A stretch of DNA of 64,000 nt, taken from positions 5,721,808-5,785,807 of the forward strand of contig CM034110.1 in assembly GCA_019914945.1 (NCBI GenBank). The letters run 5' to 3'. Positions 22,481 through 34,795 of this stretch are shown here, piece by piece. Under the pieces are notes generated by a model. That model saw only the letters and a program-made list of their open reading frames with translations, was not told the origin of the DNA and searched no databases. A program made the position numbers and the translations under genes. This DNA is from Typha latifolia (Eukaryota > Streptophyta > Magnoliopsida > Poales > Typhaceae). Position 1 is the first letter of the stretch. Each line of letters starts with the position of its first letter.

Positions 22481-23779
22481 AGAACATAAATTAAGAGCCC
22501 AATTTTAATATTACTAAAATCTAAAGACTTTTTTCAGCGAATAGTCCAGAAGGAAGCTCTTATTGCGAAAGTTTTTCTCAGTGAACTTTCCTTTCTCCAC
22601 CATATATAATTTGGAATTTGAATCTACACCCATCATTGCAGACACAAACGAAGACAAAAGTACAAATGAAGGTTATCAATCTCCTCGTAATTAATTCTAA
22701 TGTTGCTATCCTTGAGATCAAAGGTAAACAAGTTAACTACCAAAAGCCATATCCTCCAGTTAACCCCTAAAGAATATGGTTGTTCAAGTTTAATTATTGT
22801 ACAATTAAGCATAAACTGGACTATTACGATTGAACTAAGAAGGGAACTACCAATCATTAAAGTAATGCAACAAAAAAAAGGATAAAATGTCACTGCCAAA
22901 GATGTAGAAATTAGATGGCAAACTCTGGAAACTCTGGACTACATTAGGTAATTTAGTTGGTACAGGAGTTCAGAATGTGTGCAAATCCACTCTGTTCCAC
23001 TTATCTATATCCTTCCAGTGACACATAGAGCCCATGTATCAATTCTTGGGAGCTTACAGAAAAGGAAAAGAAGAAAAGGAAAAGGAAAAAACTCAGACAA
23101 CTTTTAGAGAAGCTTCTGTTTAAAGACTGGAATACTCTTCCTCAACGGAATGAGAAAAAGGTAGCATACGAAGATAAAAGGAATCGAGTAGAAAGTGTTC
23201 ATATATTTATAAGATTACAAGAGAGGAATTTAGCTCTCTGATGAATCTTCCATGTGATTACCATTCATGTCGATATGACCAAGAAAAATCTGCAGCTTAG
23301 TTAGATAATGGATTACAACAGCCAATTTTCTCACACTAGACAACTGAAAATTTTAGTAGTTTGACTTCACAAATTTCCACTCCCTATATCTAGTTAGAGG
23401 TATATTCATCTTTTCCATAAATAGCATACACCCGAGGAAATTAAGTTGCATACGAAGAACTTCATAAATAGTGAGAATTGATTATTACCAAAATGAAAGA
23501 AGTGAAAAAGTTGAACATTCTTCTATCCATGACCCTCTCATCCAAAGAATTCATCATGAAACCTGCAAGCATTGTGGGGAATTCTTAAATATTTTGATTA
23601 AACTTGTAGGAAAATTGAAAATATCTTCATCCCCCGAATATTGAAACAGAGGAAAATTTTCCCTAATAAATGAAGGGAAAATTTGAACTATTTACATCAT
23701 AAAATAACTAATATATAGAAACTGACTCTCAGACTCGAGGCAAAATGAGCTCCAAAGTGGAAAAGCACAACACAAGCAC
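22481..23779. other. Intergenic and 3' flank of the O-glucosyltransferase gene
   Basis: AT-rich, with no open frame of recognisable similarity. The right end should contain the 3' UTR of the minus-strand glycosyltransferase gene. Confidence 0.5.
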
Positions 23780-26700
23780 TTATACTACCTGCCTTGTCTG
23801 CATATCTTGCATGCCACTGGATATTTTATGCTGGCCCGCCATTGACTTTTTTCTACAATCGTTGCTAGGTGGAGGGAGAGTGCATGGTTTAGTAGGTGAA
23901 GGTGAGGCATATGATCTTTCGAGGAACTGCCTCTGCTTACTGTTCGCAACACATAGAAGTGAGTCAACACAAACTTCTTGGGCAGTTGAAGGTGGGTTCG
24001 GCTTGAAGTCCTGCAATTTTGAGTACTCCATGATGAGGTGATACATGTACTCGTACACCTGATCCATGTTCAGGTCTTGCATTAATGTCTGACCCCTTTT
24101 TCCTATAGCCTCTGCCTGTTGTGTTTTCATCCAAGCAATACATCAAAATTGGTATAGCATTTCAAAAATAAGATAAAAGAAGCTACTTCAATGAACCAAA
24201 TGTGTGTGTGTGTTGTGTTGGGGCGGGGATGAAATTTAGCTTCTAACAAAAAGCAAAGCATGATGCAACTCAAATCAACTTGAAACAAAGAAATTCATTA
24301 AGAGCGCCCCCTCCAACAGCCTACGAGAAGTGGACGAGACTGCAAAATGCGGAACAGCTACGAGTTTAACATGTGTTACCTCAGATGGGTGTTCATTTCC
24401 CCAGTCTACTGCCGATTTTATAGATTGGCACAAGTTGGTAGAATTGATGGGCCAATAGTTGTGTTTTGGAATGAGACCACGGCTGAAGAAGTCTTCATAC
24501 TGTGGATCTACTATGAAGGCTAGAGATCCACAAGACAAAATATATTTCAAGCTAACTGACCATGCAAAACCCTCAGCATATATCTTATAACTACAAAAAG
24601 ACCATAAACAAATAAGATCAGCCATAAAAATGTTAATGAAATTTGTACATCAGTATAGTTCTATGAATTATCTATAACCAACCGGTGGTTGCACTGACTT
24701 GAAAGGTTGGAGTTCTGAAAACCAGAGCTTGATTCTTCTACCCAGTTCTGTGAAGCAAGACAAAGACACAAATATGTCAACATATAGAATGATCAAGTAG
24801 GTCAGCTTCTACAAAACATTGTAGTTACAATAACATATTAAGATACAGTTTTAATACCTGACGTATAATTTGCGCTCCCCATTTCTTAGAATCATTACAA
24901 CTTAACAGTGCCATCCTGATTGGAGAATCAACATCTGGATTTCCCTTCCAGTATGCAGTTTTAGTTTTCCTCTTCCATTTCACAGCCTGAGCACCTAATT
25001 TGATGCTTCGAAACTCTTCAGCCCAGGGCTTTATGTTTATCTCAGGCCTGCAGTATATATATCAGATGAGTACAAAATATTTTCCTACTTTGTAGCTGGC
25101 GAAAGATATATTGTGTAAAAATGGATCAAAGGACTGATCCAGGATAACTTTCTAGGCCTGTTATTTTTAAGGACGAGATATTATTGGAATGAGCAATAAG
25201 AAAATGCTTAAATTCTAGGTTACTTATCGATTAAATCTAAATCATCTAAAGTAGAGTAGAAAACATACATGAGTAATCAACTTAGTTGTTTTCCTTTGCC
25301 TTGTGACCTTGTCCAGACAAGACTATTCTGCTACAGTTTTCCTATTAGAATACCTGAGAAACCCAATGTAAGCATCACGATACAGAGCATTTCACAACTT
25401 GGCATGCATCTGCTGTTATTGACTCATTTTCGCTTACCAATTGCCAAGTTATATTAACCAACACCAATATGCCTAATTCCCCAAATCATCAGAAAGGTGA
25501 GACACCAATCATTCACCACCACGATACATAATTTCCTTAATCACTGCATCATTTAATATACCTCAATCTTTTAATGGACAAATGATATACAGGTATAATA
25601 TCAATCCATTTTTCATAGCAAACAGCTACATATCCAGTCAAGCTATAATATCAATAATTTCAATTGAATACACTCAAAACATTCGATCAAGAATTAGAGA
25701 ATCTTACCAACCCCAGAAGGACCAATCCGGGAAAGGTATATCCCAGTGTTCCTTCGTCGTACAATACCGGAACAACGGCGGCGGCGGCGTCATCCCCTCC
25801 CCGTAATCCGATCGATTAATCGCCGGCCGATCCATACAGTCGAAGACAAGATCCACGTCGGGGATCATCCCCGGATACCTCCGCATCAGCTGCAGGATCC
25901 CCCACACCGTGAACAACGCCCTACTCTGGACGCACGCGTAGTACAGGTCCACGAACAGCCGCGTCCCGCCGCCGGAGACGATGACCCTCATAGCGGCGTG
26001 GCGCGCCGCCGCCTCCGCGACGAGGGAGGCGGAGATTCGGGAGCGCCGCCACGGGGCGAGGTCTCGGTGGATGGAGGAGAAGAAGGAGGGGCATGAGGAC
26101 CGCGTCTCCGCGAATTCCGAGGCGGGGAAGGGATGGAGGTTAGGGTTTGGGCGACGGCGGCGGAGGAGGGGGCAGGAGAGGTAGGTGCAGCGGAAGACGG
26201 CGAGGACGGGGGTGTGGGAGTTTGGGTGCGGGAATCGGTGCCACGGGGTGGGATCTAAATTGTGGCCCACCAGGGTGCGGGTTCGAATCACCGCGTCCCA
26301 GATCGCCTGCAAGGAACTTTACGGTTTACACCCTCTAATTTAATATTTAACATTTGGCTCAGCTTAGCCGAGGTGCTTTTTCGAAGATGCAAGTTAAAAG
26401 ATAGTTTTGCAAATAACTACCTATATTTTAACCCAAATATACGAATCCACCTGTTGCTCTCACAGTTGTATTTACGGATTTTAACCAACTTTGTGAAAAT
26501 ATATTTTCTCAGAGAAAAAAAATATGTTCAAATTATTTCTTATGAGCTAATCAGAGAGTCCGTAATTAACAAATATAGAAAATTTTATAAATCACACTCA
26601 ATATCATACCATTTTATAATTCACATCCTATTTTTAAGAATTCGTAATCTAATCTTTTTTTTCTATAATTTTTATTTAATATCTTAGGTTAACGTAAACG

Positions 26701-27540
26701 TAAAAAAATGTATATTATAAAGTACTAAATATTTTATAAAATACTCAGAGTCATTTATCCACTTATTCTCTTTCATCTTCTCTATAGGATAAATGAAAGA
26801 GGGAGACGGGGAAGAAGAGAAGAGGGAAGATTAGGAAAGATAATAGAGGGGAAGATTAAAAAAATATTAGAGTGTTAAATAAATATTATAGGAAATATAT
26901 AACAGTTGGGTTATAAAATTTTCATAGCTGAAATGTAAATAAATAAAATATAGGGTGTGTTTTATAAAACTCTCATAAATATATCCATCCATAATAATAG
27001 GAGGCATCGATTTACATATATCTAAAAGAAACGAGGTATGTCGCAATAAATTTAAAAAAAAGTATGTGATTACTTGCAAATAAAACCTTGTTTTAATTAA
27101 AGATGGAAACTAATTACCTGAAGAAAATAACAAATTAATGTAAAAGAGGGTTGAAGATTTATGTGCTATGAGACTTTTTATCCTTTAAATTTATTCATTT
27201 TAGTACAATTTCATAGATCGAATTAGATTACTATTAAAAATTTCACTTTAAAAATACTTCTAAGTGATTAAAGAAATTAACCAACTTTTAATTTCAAACT
27301 AACCACCGCTCGAAATTTAACGTTTCTTCATATCTGATGGTATTATATTAATCTCAACTTTTAAGATGAAAAAAAAAAAGGGACTTGATCATCGGGAAAT
27401 ACCGTATGGAGGCCGATGAACACGAGGAGGGTGAAGGAGAAGACGGCGATGACAGCGAAGAGGGAGAAGAGCTTAGAGGGCAGGAGCCGGCGCCGGCTTC
27501 CGAAGTAGGCCGGGCTTTTCGGCGATGCAGCCGAAGCCAT
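23780..27540 (-). CDS. Protein O-glucosyltransferase, rumi/CAP10 (DUF821) family, six exons
   Basis: The family transfers glucose or xylose to serine in the secretory pathway. The plant members' substrates are largely unknown. Exons, in coding order: 27540-27403, 26306-25708, 25047-24858, 24747-24683, 24590-24380 and 24115-23780. All introns are GT-AG, phases agree throughout, and the product is 512 residues, within the usual range. Exon 1 encodes a type II signal anchor: a basic stretch (FGSRRRLLPSK) then a hydrophobic segment at about residues 24-43. The lumenal catalytic region includes GHNLDPTPWH, FDCMDRP, PLFRYCTT, FPDWSFWGWPEINIKPW, AYWKGNP and CNHRYKIYAEGFAWSVSLKY. The C-terminus carries CVANSKQRQFLE and ends in QVV, with no KDEL-type retention signal. 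Intron 1 contains a MITE. The gene is head-to-head with the NDUFAF4-like gene. An alternative start in exon 2 would lose the membrane anchor and is less likely. Confidence 0.9.
26574..26984. mobile_element. MITE in intron 1 of the O-glucosyltransferase gene (family member B)
   Basis: The left end reads 'ttttataaatcacactcaat' and the reverse complement of the right end reads 'ttttataaaacacaccctat'. They continue as imperfect inverted repeats for roughly 80 bases (ATTCACATCCTATTTTTAAG versus ATTTCAGCTATGAAAATT). The interior resembles that of the element at 48420-48999 ('ctataatttttatttaa', then a CTTCTTC-rich block), so both belong to one family. Edges are good to about 10 bases. Confidence 0.6.
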
Positions 27541-28129
27541 TGCCGGAGTTCACGAAGGTCCGCCGTAGATGGAGGAGAGCAGAAAGCCCCCACGTTTGTC
27601 GTGCTTTACCTTCCCCTCCCCCTCCCCTCCCCTTGAAGTCGTTAAAACGTACCCGTATATGCTCACCGACGAATAAATTACCGTTTTGCCCCTGCTCGTT
27701 GTGAAAGCGAGGGCAGTACTGGAGAAGAATTAGCCGCATAAACTGGGCCCAGGACTCGCAAGAAGAGTGCAGAATAAAAGGTAAATTTATATATATATAT
27801 ATATATATTTTTTAGAGGCATTTATCAGAAACACCCCTATCTTTTATCTTTATTATTATCCACACCTTACATTCTGAATATTTTTTATTTGAACCCTCCA
27901 TAATGGAAATGACTTTAGTACCCTTAGTAAAGTTTTTTATGCTAAGATAGAGTTTAATTGATAAATTTATCCAACGGCTCGCTAACTGCCACGTCAGCAT
28001 CTCTGCATCACGATGCGATTCGCATCATGGGCGACGTGGCAACTCGAGGGAACTGGAAAGGGGGTTGTCTATGCTTCATTGCATCGTCCGAGTTTGAGAG
28101 GAGAACCGGAAGATTAGAGAAAGGTGGAA
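27541..28129. promoter_or_regulatory. Divergent promoter region, O-glucosyltransferase and NDUFAF4-like genes
   Basis: The start codons are 589 bases apart. There is no convincing TATA box on either side. An AT microsatellite (27788-27808) sits in the middle, and GC-rich leader sequence flanks both first exons. A shared or bidirectional promoter is inference from spacing. Confidence 0.45.
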
Positions 28130-31100
28130 ATGGGACAGGCTTTGCGGCGAGCTTCGGGAAGGGTGCGGGCCACCCGGCCGGAGACTCCGGCGGCGGCGCG
28201 GCAAGCCGAGGTCAAGAGAGCGGCGGAGAGGCCGACGCCGGAGGCGGCCCAAACGGGCGCCGCCGCCGCGCAGGATCGAATCAACATTTCCGATTCAGGT
28301 GCGAGTCCATCGATCTCTTGTTATTCTTCTTTATCTCGTGGTGACGACTTCACCTGCTTTCCGATTGGGGTTGTATCTGCTCTTGATTTCTTGTTAACCT
28401 CGTAGGAATCCATCCAGGTAGCAAAATGATTAGTTGGGTTTGGGCTTTTTCGTTGTTTAGTTTGGAGATAAAAATGGAATCTTGGCGTCCGTAAGAGCTC
28501 ATTAGTTTAAGAGATGGTGACATTGTGGAGAGAGCTGTGGAAATTACCTTCTAGGAAGACCAACAACATGAGTTCTTTGTAAGATAGGATCTTCCTTGAA
28601 GTGTCTATATGATGTTGTTGCAGTTGGTATATCTCGAAATGTCAAAGTTTAGGTCTGATAATTGAGTTTCAGTAACTTCAGCTGCAAATGGTCAAAGTTT
28701 AGGTCTGATAATTGGGTTTTAGTCACTTCAGCTGCAAATGGTCAAAGTTTAGGTCTGATAATTGGGTTTTAGTCACTTCAGCTGCAAATGTTCAAAGTTT
28801 AGGTCTAATATGTGGAAGTCTGAGTGATATCCACTAGTTAGCAGCTGATAGTTACAAGAGTTCTAGGAGTCCTTTTTAGAAAATCTATATATCTAACTCT
28901 TAAGTCTACGAAGAGTAAAATGGACTTAGAGGAAATAAAGCATGACTAGATAACTCATAACACCCAATTGCTGAAAATTACATGTATTAGTGGTTCTTTT
29001 GAAGTAAGAAGAAGGCTGTAGGGTTCTGCCTAAACCTATTCGCCACTCATTTATTCGAATGTTACCTTTTTCCTTTATCAACTTTTGTTTTCATTCTCTT
29101 TCTTTTATAATTCATACTTGCTGCTATAATTGCAATAACTTCCTAGGGATGATAATATAACAAATCTGCTGCCAGTGTTTCTTTTAAAAAGAATACTTAG
29201 GAAAAAAAAATTTCTTTTAAAAATGATACTTTGGAATTATTTTTCTTCCAGTTCATATCCTATTGAATTAGAGGGAGTTAGCTGGTGTGACAACAAGACT
29301 TGCTGCTACACCATTATATCATGGGTTTGGTTATCGAAACTGCCCTCCAACATTGGGATAAGCATGCTAAGGCTGCATATATCTTGCCTTCTCTTGCTCT
29401 CTAGATCCCAACTTGAGGGAGCCTTTTGCTAAGGCTGCATACTGTATGCAAGTTAACCCTATATGGATGGCCATAGGATTACAAATGCACATTTTGCTGC
29501 ATAAGAGAGAAGTGCATATGACTATATGAGAAACATGCATAATTGCATAAGGATGCTTCTCAAACGTGATTATGAAGATCCAGAAGTACGTAAATTAATA
29601 AGAATTTGCATTTTCTTATAGGATTTCAATCAAAAGAATAGAAAACAAAAGAAACAATAATTTGCATTGAAAAAAAGACTTATGAAGTGTGCAAAGTGCA
29701 AACATGTTCATCTCTACATGTGCTGTAGGTTTCTGAGAATATTGTAGAAGGAACATTTACACTTAATAGAGTTACAGGTTATGAGACTCTTTCTAAGAAT
29801 TCCTATTTTGTTGGATTTCTTATAAAATCAATGTCTTAAGTCATCATACTAGAGGTCATTTCTCAATTTAAATACTATATGGAAAAGATGTTCTGGTGCA
29901 TTAGGCACTAGTCAATATGTATACAACTTTATCTGATGGAAAAGTTTCCAATGATTTGAACTTATGAGCACTTAGTGCAAGGCACCTGCCTTGCCTCTTG
30001 ACTTGCACTCTTTTAAAACCTTGTTGCAAACATATTTGTATTTGAATAATTATAATAAACCCTAGGAGATCGGATCTACTATATGCTATCAATAATAAAA
30101 TGCGGAATAATAAGCTTAGAAAGACAATTTTAAATTCAAAGATTTTTACATGGAAAAAACTCTAAAACTCGGGTAACAGATCATGAATCCAAACTCGGAT
30201 TAAAACCAATCATTAATATTATTGTAGTAGTTACAAGAACAACATACAAATCACTCGCTGATACCCACAAATAAATTTGTAATGTCATGCTCACACGAAC
30301 CCCACAATGTATTATTTTTTGTGATTAATTCCCAACGTAAGTAACTCTTGAGATTGATTATTCCATTCCAGTGATTCTCGAGATGTAGTTCTTCCAAATT
30401 TAATGTAGATACGATTAGTAGAAAGTTGATTCAGCACATTTCGTCCAAAGCTGTCAGATGTTTTTTAATAGACTCCAAAAGATAATCCAAAGAGACAAAA
30501 AAAAATGGCTGCATAGGTTTTGGTTAAAATCTACTTAAATATTTCTTTTAGATAAGGTACAATAAGCCCTCAAAGGTTCTCCACGAAAGTTGTAGGTTTG
30601 CAAAGATCAACACATGCGTTTGAACGCCAGACAACCAAAGTTCCCTTTGTTGTACATCTATTCCCAAGGTAGTTAGAATGCATTTTTAATGCATGTACAC
30701 CAAAATGTCTCAAACTTTATAGTTAGAACCACTTTCTAGGTAGTTAGAATCATTATACCAAAACTAACAACGCTTTCTATATGTCTTGTTTTTGCAAACC
30801 AATGTTATAAATTGAAATCCTTGACTTCAAAGTCAATTTTTCACTTTAATATTTTTCACCAAACATCTCATAACTTGTGCTAAAACTCATATATAAAATC
30901 TAGACTCATAATATGAATACAATTTTGTTTGAAGCATAATTTTTTCAACTGCATAAATACAAATAAAAATTTACAGTTTTGATTGTTCCGTTCTAATTAA
31001 CATCATCTTTTCTTATTGCTACAGAGGTGGCAAGTGCAGCTAAAGATGATGAGCGATTACTTGAGGAACGAGACCTAAAATATGATGATATGCTCAAACA

Positions 31101-32143
31101 GATGGCTGGAAGAATCACGTCAAAACCTGGAGGGAAGCTAGAAATGGGTGAGGTAAGACTCAGAAGTTGATGGATAATGAATTTACTAGGAAGCCTTTTC
31201 TTCTCATGAGTTGTATGTTGAACTTAAGTTCCCAAATGTTTTAGATTGAGACCTGGGGGATTATGATATTATAATATCTATTTTGATGGATAATTAATCC
31301 AGTGGTCTTTTTTGTTATTCTAACTCTTGGATGTCTTTGCAATTTTTCTTCTTTCATTCTTATGCATCCAATGATTTTGTTATTAGTTATTACCTTACTA
31401 TGGTACTTATTTTCTTGGAAAGTTTATACTTTCAATGCTCATTGTCTCTTCTGATTTTATTTTTTTACAATAGAAATACTGGTATAGTACTGAAAGCATC
31501 TTCTATATCTACTTACCCTTTGTGCATTCAATGAACTCACCTTCCCTTATTTTCAACTTTTAGTAGTTTCAAACTTTGATAAGATTCTATACAACTTGCT
31601 CACTTTGTGTTTGGATTTATAGGAGGTAAAGTTCACTCTAATAGGAAATTGTAGCTTGAAGCTATGTTGCTAGGGTTAGGGTTAAACTTAATTCTAGACA
31701 AAGATTGGGATTGAGATCCACATTAATTTTTAGTGAAGCTCTAGATAAGTGGAGATACAGAAAGTATTCCTGTTACTTTATCAGTGTAGGTGTCTGAAAG
31801 TATTAGTATTAGATAAACCAAATTATTTCATCCAATTTATTTGCCTTTGGGTTTTATATTGCAGGCCTTCATTGTAGAGCAATACAACAGGCCAATGCCA
31901 AAGCTTAGGAGTACAAAAGAAGATGGACACGGTGAACAGAGACCATTGCCTCCAGGAACTCTAAACGTCGAACAAGTTCATCAAATCATCCTTCTCTATC
32001 AGGGAAAGTCTGATGATCACCGGGGGAAAATGGATATTAACCACATTGCAGAAAAATTCAGAGTTGATGCTGCGCAGGTCCAAAAGATAGTGCAGTTTGT
32101 TTCATTGCACCAAGAGGATAATATCAAGAAAGCAGAAAATTAA
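28130..32143 (+). CDS. NDUFAF4-like mitochondrial complex I assembly factor, three exons
   Basis: Exons are 28130-28298, 31025-31152 and 31865-32143, with GT-AG junctions and consistent phases, giving 191 residues. The product begins MGQALRRASGRVR, a myristoylation-type start (Gly2) followed by basic residues, as in NDUFAF4/HRPAP20. A low-complexity Ala/Pro/Arg stretch follows to about residue 50, then DDERLLEERDLKYDDMLKQM and a C-terminal helical region (NVEQVHQIILLYQG, IAEKFRVDAAQVQKIVQFVS). In animals the family acts early in complex I assembly. The plant assignment rests on overall layout (short basic N-terminus, DE-LL segment, C-terminal helices) rather than a single diagnostic motif, so it is moderately secure. 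The exons themselves are well supported. Intron 1 is 2.7 kb and holds a 50-base tandem repeat. Confidence 0.75.
28641..28810. repeat. 50-base tandem repeat, 3.4 copies, in intron 1
   Basis: Units at 28641-28690, 28691-28740 and 28741-28790, plus a partial copy 28791-28810. Units two and three are identical. Unit one differs at a few positions. Each unit begins GTCAAAGTTTAGGTCTGATA and ends GCTGCAAATG. Confidence 0.95.
28811..31024. other. Remainder of intron 1, no gene recognised
   Basis: AT-rich. The part from about 30050 to 30960 has the texture of a degraded LTR-type insertion, but I found no second copy, no PBS and no coding motif, so I leave it unassigned. Confidence 0.35.
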
Positions 32144-33107
32144 TAGCTTGTTGAATGACTTATTACTGAGGTTAGTCACCTTGATGGATGATAACATGGG
32201 AGATAATTCAATTCACTAATCGACGGCCATATCAATGGAGAATGCTATTATACTCAATATGTAAAAAGAGGCGAGCAAAGCCACAAATTCTAATTCTGGT
32301 CATGCTTGTAGACAAATTTTGCAAAGGGGTGAGGATATTCAGGAACTCTGCATGTCATGTGAAGTAGTTTTACCCTAAGATGGAGGAGCAGGAAGCTTTG
32401 TTGAGTTATTATCCCTTTAATAAAGAGGATCTTCTTTTCTCCATTTTTTAAATGAACTTGCATAAACGCACAGAGACAGGGATGCTTAGAGTTAGGTATT
32501 TGTGTACTAAAGAAAAATCATCCTTTTTGTGACCAAGATCTGTAGTTATTCTTTTGATCCCAACACACAGCCTGAGGCCCAAGCATGTTTTGATGGTGTT
32601 GATTTAGTTCCTTTTTTTTAGAACATTTCGCCAATTTGATTCCAAGTAAATTTGTAGTTTTGCAGAATTTAATCTGTTACCTGATGGTTTACTCATCTTT
32701 GCTTACAGTCGTACTAAGATATTTGGCTGCACAGAAGTTTGAACAAAGAGATGTCTGGATTTGACGAAGTGATCTGATAGCTTTATTGTATTTGATTTCT
32801 ACTGTGCTTCAATAGTTTTTTTGGATTTAATTACATCCTGTCCAGCCATTAAAGTCTCGCCTCTCATGAATGAGTGCTCTTTTCCACTTTTCTTCTTTAC
32901 TACATGCTTTGTTTGAACTCCATGCTGCAATTGTGCACACAATTGTGGAAGCTATCACCTCCTCCTGTTCAGAAAGCAATGTAGTTTGCTCTTGGGTAAA
33001 AGAGTGAGATTGATTGATACTATTTCCTATTTTTACGAAGCTAATATTTGATCCAAATTTTTAGGAAATTTATAATACCCTACAATTTCCTATTCCATTA
33101 GTTGTTG
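32144..33107. other. 3' flank between convergent genes
   Basis: Contains the presumed 3' UTR of the NDUFAF4-like gene. I see no coding sequence. Confidence 0.5.
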
Positions 33108-33745
33108 TTAGGGTAAAATTAACTTAAATAGTGTTTTTGAAACATAAAATGTAAAATGCAAGAGCTGATCCATAAATATCAATATATGTGAATAACAAAA
33201 AGAAAAGGTGGTTTTTTTAATAAGTTTTCCATAATTCTTCAGATTACATGGAAGAGGTAGCCAGAGAATCCTTTTGGAAATTGGTGTCGTAATATTATTT
33301 CTAAGTTGATTATCATTCATTCTATACTCATTGGATTCTTTTGTTCGAGGCAAGTGTTGTAACATTCCGTCTAGGTTTTCAAATGTTTCTACACTCTCTG
33401 CTCTACCCAAGATTTTATCATCTCTTTGTTAATTTTTAAGAATAAAATTATGTAGGATTATATATGCTATCACAATTTTTGCTTGCAAAAAGGTTACGAT
33501 AGCATTAATTATAAGATTTTTTTTTTAAAAAAAATCTTAATTGTAAGATCTTCAACCATTCTTCCATATGCTAAAAGTCATTTCAATAACATTAAGAAGT
33601 TGGACATGACAATAATTAAATAGATCTCTAGGCCCAATATATGAACTATGTGCATATAGATGATCATTCAAATGATATCTGGTGCTTTTATCCGGTGCCA
33701 AAATCTGGGATGTATTTGCATAACCAATATCAACAAAATAAAATT
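33108..33745 (-). pseudogene. PIF/Harbinger-type transposase remnant (HARBI1-like DDE domain)
   Basis: On the minus strand, from about 33740, one reads FYFVDIGYANTSQILAP (the D of the conserved DxGY block), then STRYHLNDHL, GPRDLFNYCHVQLLNVIE and, nearer 33460, KIVIAYIILHNFILKN, followed by a Glu-rich tail including MGRAESVETFENLDG. These are the order and wording of the C-terminal half of plant Harbinger nucleases. Stops and frame changes break it. The N-terminal half is not seen, and terminal repeats were not found. Confidence 0.65.
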
Positions 33746-33775
33746 TCCAAAATAATCAAAAAATAAATTAACTAG

Positions 33776-33820
<45 letters not shown>
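33776..33820. repeat. AT dinucleotide microsatellite
   Basis: About 44 bases of alternating AT between the Harbinger remnant and the gamma-tubulin 3' end. Confidence 0.95.
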
Positions 33821-33822
<2 letters not shown>

Positions 33823-34073
33823 TAACGACGATTGGTAGTTTCATATTTAATAGCTCGGTTACAATATGTGATCCTGCAATATTGGAAAATCCAGTAGGAT
33901 GTCTCGTATTGACTTGACGGATAACAAGATGTCAAGCCTATCTTTCTAAAAACTATATATGAATATAACAGAATCCCACACAGGAAAGAAAAAAAAAATG
34001 TTACTCTTCTTGTTGTAATCAGCAAGCAGCATTATGACAACCTTCATCACATAAGTCTACCTAACTTGACTTT

Positions 34074-34714
34074 CTACACCACGAGTTTTGAATCTAGTGC
34101 TGCCGCAACATTTGCCTCTCCATTATCCTGTTTTTGAGATAGATAATCACCATCTTATGTATATTTAACTTGCAAAATCTTCAGGTTTTGTTCTAAATTA
34201 CCTCCATCCCCCACTTGATGTAGTCTGGGGACTCAGATGCCTTGTATTCGTCAACTAAGCTCTCTATTATCTCTCGAGACTCGTCAAATTCAGAAAGATC
34301 ATTATCCTGCTCAGGACAATAAGTAAATTAATGAGATCAGAACTCAAAGAAATAAGATAGCCAATAGTGGAAAGCAAGTGGAATAGCTGATGATATTAGA
34401 GAACTTACTGCAAACATAGGGAACTTCCGATAATTATCAAGAAAGGCCTGCTTTTTCCTCAGCTTCTCATATTGCCCAAGACATTTGCTGAAGAGATGGC
34501 GAATACTAGTATGGTTTGCTAGCATTAAACCACTGACCTACATGATTAAGTGGAAGAATTACGACACTGAGCTTTCACAAAAAAAACAAAACAAACAGAA
34601 AACTGAAAAACTATAGAGGCAAAAACCAAGAACGTGCTTCTGAAAATGAACTCCAGCAAGCAAATGAAAGAAAGAGCGAGAGAGCATGCTCATGTGTGCA
34701 TACAAGTGTTTTGC

Positions 34715-34795
<81 letters not shown>

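Noticed and set aside
25746..26338. Plus-strand Arg/Gly-rich open frames
   Set aside because: Antisense of GC-rich exon 2 of the O-glucosyltransferase gene.
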